DNA of 64,000 bases, from NCBI GenBank assembly GCA_964429355.1, contig CAYSCH010000003.1:1-64000 (forward strand), read 5' to 3'. Positions 1 to 7,581 of the stretch are shown here, piece after piece; position 1 is the first letter of the stretch; the number at the start of each line of letters is the position of its first letter. The stretch comes from JAAYAY01 sp964429355 (lineage in GTDB: Bacteria > Planctomycetota > Planctomycetia > Pirellulales > Thermoguttaceae). The notes beneath the pieces are model-generated. The model did not search any database and had not been told where the DNA came from. It was given only the letters and a program-made list of their open reading frames with translations. Made by a program: the position numbers and the translations under genes.

Positions 1-46
1 TCACCCGCCAGACATCACTTACACGCGATCTCCATCCCTGATCGCT

Positions 47-730
47 TCACAAAGTCTCCGTCACTCGTGCCACTGCCCGGATGACCACCGGCAGGAGCCA
101 GATTCCAAGCACAAGGCCATACACCCGCAGCCGCGGCTCCTTCCCCTTGCCCGCTCGGGCGAGGGGAAGCCACAGGCAGGTCACAGCCGCGGTAGACATC
201 GCCGTCAAGAGGAAGTCCCATCCGGTCAAGGAATAGGGGCCCCGAAGCAGGAACGGTGCCGTGAGCGGACCGAGCACTTCGTGCAGCAGGCCTTGGCCGA
301 AGGACTCTGTGCCTTGCCGGCGAGCAAAATTCTGGGCGAACATGCTCGTCATTGTTTCGAGCGGGTCCTCCGACCAATGCGTGGCGACAATCCCCGTCCA
401 CCACGCTGTTCCGACGATCAGCGGAACAGCCGCCGCCTTGAGGACAGCTCGCCGATCCAAGCCCGACCGAGAGGGCCTCAGCCCGAGAAGCAGACACGTG
501 ATACCCGCCCATTGCATGAACCAAGGCAACGCCCCGGCGATGAGCAGATTGACACCAAAAGAAACTGCTTCCAACTCGAATTCTGGTGCCCGCCTGATCG
601 GCGCCCAGCGAGCCCAAGCCCACGACGTTGCCAACAGGAGCGCGGCGACGAGCAACAAAGAGTATCTTCGCGTCCTCTCGTCGCCCAACGTTTCAGTCGT
701 CTTTCGGCATATCCGCCAGGTCCGCGTCAT
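47..730 (-). CDS. Hypothetical multi-pass membrane protein
   Basis: A 227-residue protein with about five hydrophobic segments (near residues 24-42, 57-83, 95-112, 165-190 and 203-222 by eye) and a basic N-terminus, so it should sit in the cytoplasmic membrane. I do not recognise the family. Its ATG overlaps the TGA of a decayed minus-strand reading frame at 727-1157 in an ATGA arrangement, which suggests that it was once the second, translationally coupled gene of a two-gene operon. No catalytic motif is visible. It may be an orphan now that its upstream partner is broken. Confidence 0.7.
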   Translation of the reverse strand: MTRTWRICRKTTETLGDERTRRYSLLLVAALLLATSWAWARWAPIRRAPEFELEAVSFGVNLLIAGALPWFMQWAGITCLLLGLRPSRSGLDRRAVLKAAAVPLIVGTAWWTGIVATHWSEDPLETMTSMFAQNFARRQGTESFGQGLLHEVLGPLTAPFLLRGPYSLTGWDFLLTAMSTAAVTCLWLPLARAGKGKEPRLRVYGLVLGIWLLPVVIRAVARVTETL

Positions 731-1157
731 GCTGCCACCAACTTCAGTTGGATCCTGAATATCACGTTTCTGCCGTCAATCGTGGTCGGCAAGCCTTTGC
801 TCGTAATAAGCACCGCTCTGTCTCGAACTGCCTCCGACTCCGTTCGAACTCCCTTGACTGGCTCCCCTTCGGCATCTACCCCCTCCACTTCGAACTTCCG
901 CCGCCTGCCGTGAGATGGGGCGTCACCAGAATCTCCGCAACGGGCGTCATGTTCTTCTTGATCTTCATTCGGCCCGTTTCGCCGCCCTTCAGCGTCAAGG
1001 TCTCCACGTCGGAGTAGCTCACTGGTTGACTGAAACGCTCCGTCCAGCTAGGCTCGAACCGATGCAGGCAATCATACGGCTCCCCGATTATCAGCCTTTC
1101 AGCCCCCAGTTTCCAGATGGGAGTATCCCCGTGGTCCGAACAAGTCTGCTTGCCATA
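727..1157 (-). pseudogene. Decayed C-terminal gene fragment, frameshifted and 5'-truncated
   Basis: The minus strand reads as convincing protein in two frames. From about 1157 down to 878 it contains PIWKLGAERLIIGEPYDC and later ETLTLKGGETGRMKIKKNM, and then hits TAG at 876-878. From about 905 the next frame continues with EVEGVDAEGEPVKGVRTESE and ends IFRIQLKLVAA before TGA at 727-729. The switch point is the stretch CGGAAGTTCGAAG around 890-905. There is no start codon and a TGA blocks the frame at 1158-1160, so the 5' part is lost. The stop overlaps the ATG of the membrane protein at 47-730. The family is not recognised. The break could be a true mutation or a one-base sequencing error, but the 5' truncation points to decay. 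Confidence 0.6.
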
Positions 1158-2519
1158 TCAATCTGCCTTACGGCTCTGCTCCAACCGGCCGAGCCGGCGG
1201 AGTTCTTCGTGGATCCCACTCACGGCGATGCGAACAACGATGGGAGTGCCCAGAAACCGTGGCAGAGCCTCCAGGCCGTTTTCGACAAGGGGCTCGTCGA
1301 ATGCCGACAATGGGAGAAGCTGCCCTATAAGGACGGGGCCTCGCTCGTTTCCAAGAACCCTGGTGCGCCCGTCAAGGCGGGCGATACGATCTACCTGCGT
1401 TCCGGGGACTACGGCAATCTGGAGATCCGCGGATACTATAACCTTGACTGGATCACGATCGCGGCCGAGAAGGGGCATACCCCAAAATTCACGAAGATCC
1501 TGATTCGCTCCGGAGCGCATTGGAAGCTCCACGGCATGACCGTGATTCCGGTTGTCGGCACCAAGAAAGCCGGGGCACTAATCGGTCTGGAGTCGCACGG
1601 GTTTCACGGGCCCGTTCACGACATCCTTGTCGAAAACTGCCAGGCCGAGTCGGCCCAGGATTCTTCGAAATGGACGATCGAAGACTGGAATACACTGGCC
1701 TGGGATGGAATCCACGTCGACGGCACGAAGATGGCCGTCCGAAACTGCATCTTCCGCAACGTCGATTTCGGCATCTCCGTAACGGCCACCGATTCGATGA
1801 TCGAGCGAAACACGGTTGAAAACTTCGCGGGAGACGGCATGCGCGGCCTGGGCGACAACACCACCTTCCAGTACAACACCGTCAAGAACTGCTACGACGT
1901 CAACCAGAACCACGACGACGGCTTCCAGTCCTGGTCGCGGGGCGTCGACCGCCGCGTCGGCACGGGCCAGGTCCGAGGGATTGTCCTCCGCAGCAACACG
2001 ATCATCAATTTCGTCGATCGCGACCAGCCGTTCCGGGGCACCCTCCAGGGCATCGGCTGTTTCGACGGCATGTTTGTCGACTGGGTCGTGGAAAACAACG
2101 TGATTATCACCGATCACTACCACGGCATCACCATGTCGGGAGCCCGCAACTGCCGCATCGTCAACAACACGGTCCTCGACTGCCGCGAAGGACGCCCCGG
2201 CCCGCCCTGGGTTTGCATTGGCAATCACAAGAATGGCACTCCTTCCTCCGGTTGCATCGTCCGCAACAATCTCACCACGGCGATCCGCGTGGGCGACGGG
2301 GTAACGGCCGATCACAACCTGATCATCGAGGACCCGAATGCCTTGTTCATCGACGTTGCAGCCCACGATCTGCGCCTGAAGGGGGACTGCGAAGCGATCG
2401 ATGCCGGGAGCCCGGAGTTGGCGCCGTCGCAAGACGCCGACGAAACACCGAGGCCTCAAGGAAAAGGCGTCGACCTGGGCGCCTATGAGTACCGCGCCGA
2501 AGCCGACCGGCGCCCGTAG
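1131..2519 (+). CDS. Secreted right-handed parallel beta-helix repeat protein
   Basis: The frame is open from 915, but the bases before 1131 belong to a decayed minus-strand gene, so I choose GTG at 1131, preceded by GGGAG. The product then begins with a short signal peptide (VVRTSLLAISICLTALL, cleavage near AEPAE) followed by FVDPTHGDANNDGS, typical of the start of pectate-lyase-like or Omp-like helix proteins. The rest (about 460 residues) has repeated NxTV/NxI coils such as IERNTVENF, FQYNTVKNC, LRSNTII and RIVNNTVLDC, the signature of a parallel beta-helix, and ends with the common C-terminal phrase GVDLGAYEY. It probably acts outside the cytoplasm on, or bound to, a polysaccharide. No substrate can be assigned. 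An alternative start is ATG at 1062. Confidence 0.8.
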   Translation: MVRTSLLAISICLTALLQPAEPAEFFVDPTHGDANNDGSAQKPWQSLQAVFDKGLVECRQWEKLPYKDGASLVSKNPGAPVKAGDTIYLRSGDYGNLEIRGYYNLDWITIAAEKGHTPKFTKILIRSGAHWKLHGMTVIPVVGTKKAGALIGLESHGFHGPVHDILVENCQAESAQDSSKWTIEDWNTLAWDGIHVDGTKMAVRNCIFRNVDFGISVTATDSMIERNTVENFAGDGMRGLGDNTTFQYNTVKNCYDVNQNHDDGFQSWSRGVDRRVGTGQVRGIVLRSNTIINFVDRDQPFRGTLQGIGCFDGMFVDWVVENNVIITDHYHGITMSGARNCRIVNNTVLDCREGRPGPPWVCIGNHKNGTPSSGCIVRNNLTTAIRVGDGVTADHNLIIEDPNALFIDVAAHDLRLKGDCEAIDAGSPELAPSQDADETPRPQGKGVDLGAYEYRAEADRRP

Positions 2520-2646
2520 TTGGACATCGCCACTTCAGAACCGTTCACGCGCTTGAAGCTTTTGAAGAATCGAACGAGCAACTGTATTTGTTCTTTGAAC
2601 ACTTTCTCAAGCAAGAGATGCCTGCAAGATAAGGAGGACAGCAACC

Positions 2647-3810
2647 ATGTATCAGTTGACGTGCCTCAACCGAAAGCCGCCGTCAGTGACCCTGTGGGCA
2701 AGCCTGCTCCTGATCGCAGTGCTAGGCTCAAACCTCTTTGCAGCAGACGGAGGAACAAAGAGTTCGAAGGGAACCTGGCTCGCCCCGGGCGTGGGAGACA
2801 TGCCCGGACTCCCCATGGGACCCTTTGTCCGGCTCGGCGACGGGAGCATTCTTACAGTCGACGCCGCATCCAGCGCGATGCGGAGCGCCGACGAGGGAAA
2901 GACGTGGGAATCGCGCCCGATCTTCGCCGACCCCGCCAAGTACTCCATCAGCCAGGAAAGGGCACTGCTGAGGACAGCCAGCGGAGTGGTCGTCCTTGCT
3001 TTCTCCAATGGCAAGGAAAAAGCCAACTGGAACTGGGACGCCGCGATCTCCGACTCGCCAGGCGCTCGCCTCCCTACCTACGCCGTCCGCAGCCCGGACG
3101 ACGGCAAGACATGGGAGACGCCCCGGAAACTCCACGACGACTGGACGGGCGCCATCCGCGACATCCTCCAGACGCGATCCGGCACGATCGTCTTCACCTC
3201 GATGATGATGCGGCACAACCCCGGCCGTCATTCCGTCGTCACCTATTCCTCCCCTGATGACGGAATAACATGGCGGCGAAGCAACATCCTCGACCTGGGC
3301 GGGATCGGACACCACGGGGGCGTCACCGAGGCCACCATCGAGCAACTCGCCGACGGCCGGATCTGGATGCTCATGCGAACCAACTGGAAAACCTTCTGGG
3401 AAGCCTGGTCCACTGACGAGGGCCTCACCTGGACTTCCACAGCCGCCACAAAGATCGACGCCAGCAGCGCCCCGGGGCTGCTGCAGCGGCTCCAGAGCGG
3501 GCGGCTGATCCTCGCCTGGAACCGCTACTGGCCCGAAGGGAAAACCGAGTTCCCCCTGAGCGGCGGAGACAACCAGTGGTCCGAGGTCCCGGTAAGCAAT
3601 CACCGGCTGGAACTGTCGGTGATGTTTTCCGACGACGACGGCAGGACGTGGACCGACCCGGTGGTCATCGCCCGTAACGACAAGGGCTGGATTTCCTATC
3701 CCTACCTGTTCGAGGCCCATCCACGTGAGCTGTGGATTACGACCATGCAAGGCGACCTCCGGGTACGATTGCACGAAAAAGACTTCTGCTCCGGCCGCAC
3801 GGGACGTTGA
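2647..3810 (+). CDS. Secreted sialidase/BNR-repeat family protein
   Basis: 387 residues with an N-terminal signal peptide (hydrophobic core about 17-30, cleavage near NLFAADG) and five Asp-box motifs of the S-x-D-x-G-x-T-W type, near residues 80 (SADEGKTW), 149 (SPDDGKTW), 202 (SPDDGITW), 255 (STDEGLTW) and 328 (SDDDGRTW). That spacing is a six-bladed beta-propeller of the sialidase superfamily; planctomycetes carry many such exo-alpha-sialidase-like proteins, and most have no proven substrate. A strong AAGGAGG lies seven to eight bases before the ATG. It follows the beta-helix gene by 127 bases on the same strand and may be co-expressed. True sialidase activity is not certain from the Asp boxes alone. 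Confidence 0.88.
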   Translation: MYQLTCLNRKPPSVTLWASLLLIAVLGSNLFAADGGTKSSKGTWLAPGVGDMPGLPMGPFVRLGDGSILTVDAASSAMRSADEGKTWESRPIFADPAKYSISQERALLRTASGVVVLAFSNGKEKANWNWDAAISDSPGARLPTYAVRSPDDGKTWETPRKLHDDWTGAIRDILQTRSGTIVFTSMMMRHNPGRHSVVTYSSPDDGITWRRSNILDLGGIGHHGGVTEATIEQLADGRIWMLMRTNWKTFWEAWSTDEGLTWTSTAATKIDASSAPGLLQRLQSGRLILAWNRYWPEGKTEFPLSGGDNQWSEVPVSNHRLELSVMFSDDDGRTWTDPVVIARNDKGWISYPYLFEAHPRELWITTMQGDLRVRLHEKDFCSGRTGR

Positions 3811-4246
3811 ATGTCGATCGGCGAGCTTTTCCCCGGTGTGAAGTGTTCACTAGTTGGGTGTTTCCGTGGGAAGTTTCTCGGGTCCGGCCTGTGGTGGACG
3901 GCCTTCATGGCCTTCTGGTACGACTCGGCCATCGCCTTGGCGCGATCTTCCTCGGTGATGCGGGCCAGGTAAGTGGACGTGGGCGTGCCCGGTTTGACCT
4001 CCTCGTTGCCGCGGTACGACGAAGACTGGTCCATGCCTTCCATCTCCTCCATAAGCTGCCGCTTTCTCTCCAGCCCGCTTGGCCCACCTTCCGACCGAAA
4101 CCCCTCCTGCCTCGTAGAATCCCATTCCGCCTGCCGCCCCCTTGCCTTACAACAGCCCCCGACATCCCCCAACTCTTGCCCGCGGAGGGATCGACCCCTC
4201 TTTGATCTTTTCGGCGCGTAGATCTTTCCTTCCCCCCGTCTCCTGC
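3811..4246. other. Gene-free stretch with possible minus-strand coding remnant
   Basis: No complete gene is supported between the sialidase and the PQQ-propeller gene. On the minus strand about 3850-4130 reads as hydrophilic, protein-like sequence (for example EEVKPGTPTSTYLARITEED), but the frame has no credible start and runs into the sialidase 3' end. I take it as a remnant or chance frame. Confidence 0.35.
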
Positions 4247-4300
4247 CCATTTTTCGTGCCTCTTGGTGCTCTGCGTGGCTATCCATTTTCAGCTTGAGTT
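4247..4300 (-). repeat. Dispersed CACGCAGAGCACCAAGAGGCACGAA-type intergenic sequence
   Basis: The minus strand reads CCACGCAGAGCACCAAGAGG followed by CACGAAAAATGGGC. Phrases of this type (translated HAEHQEARK) recur between genes in many environmental bacterial genomes and give rise to spurious small hypothetical proteins. Only one copy is visible here, so calling it a repeat rests on recognition, not on copies in the window. Confidence 0.4.
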
Positions 4301-4349
4301 GGTGAAATATGCCGTTATGGTTTCTCTCTGTCAAAACACGTGAAAAGGA

Positions 4350-5699
4350 ATGGTTGTGCCCAGACAGTCTACCCTATCCTGCTGCATCGTATTGAGCTTC
4401 TTTGCCTCTGCCGCCCGCGCTGCCGAGCCCAACCCGGAGTGGCCCCGATTTCGTGGCCCCACTGCCATGGGCGTGGCGGACGACGATCCGCGTTTGCCGG
4501 ACACGTGGAGCAAGACCGACAACGTTGGCTGGGCCGCGGACATCCCCGGCCTCGGCTGGTCCAGCCCGATCGTCGCCGCCGGAAAGGTGTTTCTTACGGC
4601 AGTGACCAGCGAGAGCCAATACGAAAAGCCGACCAAGGGGCTCTACCAGGGCCTGGGCCGTCCGGAACCGCCCAAGGGGATCCATCACTGGATGGTCTAC
4701 TGCCTGGATCTGGAAACCGGCAAGGTTCTCTGGCAGCAGCAGGCTCACCAGGGCGAGCCCCAATCACCCCGGCACCCCAAGAGCACCTACGCCTCGGAAA
4801 CGCCCGTTACCGACGGCCAGCGGGTCTATGCCCTGTTTGGCGACGTCGGCCTCTACTGCTATGACTTCGGCGGCAATTTGGTCTGGTCGCACAAGATCGA
4901 GCCCCAGGTGACTCTCTTCGGCTATGGAGCGGCCGCCTCACCCGTGCTCTGCGGCGACCTGGTGATCATGGCCTACGACAACCAGAGCCAGTCCTACCTC
5001 GCCGCCTTCGACAAACTGACGGGGCAGCAGCGTTGGCGAACGGATCGAAAAGAACGCAGCACCTGGGCCACGCCCTTCGTCTGGACCAACGAGGTTCGCA
5101 CCGAGATTGTCACGCCCGGTTACCACGCCACACGCTCCTACGACGCCGACGGAAAGCTCCTCTGGTGGATGTCGGGCCCGATGTCGAACCTAGTGATCCC
5201 GTCACCCTTCGCCGCTCACGGGCTGCTCTACGTCACTTCCGGTTACGTGGGCGACCGGCAACGCCCCGTTTATGCCGTTCGCCCGGGCGCGGAGGGCGAG
5301 CTTCAGTTCGGGGATGACCCGTCCGCCCACCCGTCGATTGCCTGGTACCAACCCCAGGCGGGCCCCTACAATACATCGCCCATCGTCTATGGCGACCACT
5401 TCTACACCCTTCACGACCGCGGCTTCTTCACCTGCCACGATGCCCGCACGGGCGAAGAGATCTACGGCAAGACTCGCTTTCCTGAAGGAGCAAGCTTCAC
5501 ATCCTCCCCCTGGGCCTACAACGGCAAAATCTTCTGCCTGAGTGAAGACGGCGACACCTACGTGATTGAGGCGGGGCCCGAGTTCAAGGTCGCCCGCACC
5601 AACCGTCTGGAAGAAATGTGCATGGCCAGTCCGGCCATCGCAAATGGTAAGCTTGTTCTGCGAACCGCGTCCAAGGTGTATTGCCTCGGCGCCCCGTAG
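4350..5699 (+). CDS. Secreted PQQ-binding-like beta-propeller repeat protein
   Basis: 449 residues. A signal peptide (hydrophobic STLSCCIVLSFFASAARAAE) is followed by WPRFRGPTAMG, the usual opening of planctomycete outer-membrane-assembly BamB-like/PQQ propellers, and by repeated blades such as SSPIVAAGKVFLTAVT, TPVTDGQRVYALFG, SPVLCGDLVIMAYD and SSPWAYNGKIFCLSED. Such proteins are periplasmic or outer-membrane associated; most do not bind PQQ and their role is unproven. The AAAAGGA immediately before ATG 4350 would better serve the in-frame GTG at 4356, which is an equally good start. It is followed at 148 bases by the candidate selenoprotein gene. Confidence 0.85.
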   Translation: MVVPRQSTLSCCIVLSFFASAARAAEPNPEWPRFRGPTAMGVADDDPRLPDTWSKTDNVGWAADIPGLGWSSPIVAAGKVFLTAVTSESQYEKPTKGLYQGLGRPEPPKGIHHWMVYCLDLETGKVLWQQQAHQGEPQSPRHPKSTYASETPVTDGQRVYALFGDVGLYCYDFGGNLVWSHKIEPQVTLFGYGAAASPVLCGDLVIMAYDNQSQSYLAAFDKLTGQQRWRTDRKERSTWATPFVWTNEVRTEIVTPGYHATRSYDADGKLLWWMSGPMSNLVIPSPFAAHGLLYVTSGYVGDRQRPVYAVRPGAEGELQFGDDPSAHPSIAWYQPQAGPYNTSPIVYGDHFYTLHDRGFFTCHDARTGEEIYGKTRFPEGASFTSSPWAYNGKIFCLSEDGDTYVIEAGPEFKVARTNRLEEMCMASPAIANGKLVLRTASKVYCLGAP

Positions 5700-5847
5700 C
5701 GAAAGCACCCAGCGCCGCAGCGGGATTTCTCGGATCGGCCGGAAATCTGCGGATCCTTGCGCCAATGACTTGCATTGGAGCACCGGTTTCTGTAACAATC
5801 GCAACCGTGGGCAACGAGGGGGATCCTTTTCGAGAAGGAGACGCGGC

Positions 5848-7575
5848 GTGGGATACCGGTGGATCTGGAAGGGGTTGTTTTTGGCATCGGCAGTGGCGGT
5901 ACTGAGCCCCGTAGACTTGGCCAGGGCGGGGCAGCCCGAAAAAGAGACTGCGGCCGAGGAGGTCGTCTTCCCTCTGCAGGAGATCTCCATTCTCAAGACG
6001 ACCCTCGATCGCGCTCTGCAAAGCGACCTCACCCGGGGAGCGCGAGCCGAGTGCCAGGAAGGGCCTCACGAGGCGGTCAAAGCCTATCCCAAACTCCTTT
6101 CCAAGAAACCGGTCTACGGCCTGATCCGGCTCGCTGCAGACCCCTACCAGAAGGAATCGGGAACGCCTCTCTACTTTGTCGCCGACGAGTCGGGCGAGAA
6201 GCCACCGGAGGAAGAACCGGCAAAGGAAGAACCGAAGAAGGAGGCTTCTATCCTCGATACACTGGGGGCTGCCCTGGGCATCAAGAAGGCCAATAGGCCT
6301 GCCGAAGAGCAACTTCCGAAACTTAACAATACCTACGACCGGCTCTATGTTGATCTCAGTGGCGATCTCGACCTGACCAACGATCCGGTCGTAGTGCCCA
6401 TGAAGAAGCCACCGGCCAGTCTTATCTACCGCTATTCGAGCCTGCGGCAACAGGTTGTCTTCGAGGAGATTTCCGTGCCGCTGGAGTTCGGGGAGGATTT
6501 GGGCCGCCGCCCGGTGCGACTCGTTCCCCGTCTGGAGGTACAGGAATACCAGGGCAAGGAGTATCCGGGGGTCGGATTCATTTCGGCCGTTGTCCGGACG
6601 GGCAGCATCAAGCTGGGTGACCGCAGTTACCAGGCCGTCCTCGCCCAGCGCTACCTGATCACTGGTCGTTACGACCGGCCCTACACGGGCCTGCTACTGA
6701 CGGCTTCCGACAATCCCGACGGGAAAGACGACTGGTGGGGCGCCGATCAGCTCAGAGCTATGCATCTGGCAGGCGATACCTACTACACGACGACCGCCAC
6801 GCCGCTCGGCGACCAGTTGATCGTCAAGCCGTACCAGGGGCCCATGGGAATTCTGAAGATCGGCCCCGGCGATCGGAAACTCGAGAAACTGACAATCCAA
6901 GGGGGACTCAATTCGGAAGACACTTCCTTGGCCGTCGGAAAGCGGGCCGATTCCGGCGGGCTCGAGCCAGTCAGCGAGTGCCGGCTCCCCGTCGGCGACT
7001 ACATCCCCAACTACGTGACCATCGAGTACGGCGATCTCCGGATCGGGATCTCGGAAAACTACCACAGCGATGGCAAGCCGATGTCGGTGGACCGCGACTC
7101 CTGGATCCACGGTATCCGGATCCGGGAGGACAAGCCGTTCGTCTGGGATTTCTCGACTCCGCCGGATGTGATGTTTGCCAGTCCCGCCAAGGATCAGACC
7201 TATCGCCCCGATGACGAGATCAGCGTCAAGGCCGTGCTGATCGATCCGAAGCTGACTGTCATGATCCGCCGTCTGAATGACACGAGCCGAATGGAAGACA
7301 AGGAAATCGAGACGGGCGACGGCCGCAAGAGCACCTACAAAACACAGGTTTCTCTCGACCCCATCGTGACGATCACCAACGCCTCAGGCAAACAGATCGC
7401 CGAAGGCCCCATGCCCTTTGGATGAGACGGCACTTGCGGGTACTCGTGGCGAGTACCGAAGGACCTCGAACTGGCCGGCAACGAAGAAACCTTCACGATC
7501 ACCGTTCGCTATGACACCCAAGAGCTTTACGGCAAGGTGGAAGCCACGCGAACCTTTGTGGTCAAGAAGGAGTGA
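5848..7575 (+). CDS. Secreted protein with in-frame TGA: candidate selenoprotein
   Basis: GTG at 5848 is preceded by AAGGAG at the right distance and followed by a signal peptide (WIWKGLFLASAVAVLSPVDLARAG). The frame meets TGA at 7423-7425 (codon 526) but stays coding in the same frame for 49 more codons (DGTCGYSWRVPKDLELAGNE to TFVVKKE) up to TGA at 7573-7575, only six bases before the convergent neighbour's stop. The late part looks like an Ig-like beta domain. The site reads PFG-(TGA)-DGTC, that is U-x-x-x-C. A perfect hairpin follows at bacterial SECIS spacing. An acidic/lysine-rich linker lies near residues 118-135. Product as selenoprotein: 575 residues; without recoding: 525. Family not recognised. 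A Trp-to-stop mutation or base error (TGG to TGA) is the main alternative. Confidence 0.6.
7439..7457 (+). promoter_or_regulatory. SECIS-like hairpin downstream of the in-frame TGA
   Basis: GGTACTCG (7439-7446) and CGAGTACC (7450-7457) form a perfect eight-base-pair stem with the loop TGG (7447-7449). The loop begins 22 bases after the TGA at 7423-7425. Bacterial SECIS elements lie within the coding region directly after the UGA, with an apical loop roughly 16-37 bases away containing a G among its first loop bases; this hairpin meets each condition. It could still be chance, since the stem lies in coding sequence. Confidence 0.5.
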
Positions 7576-7581
7576 CTCCCG

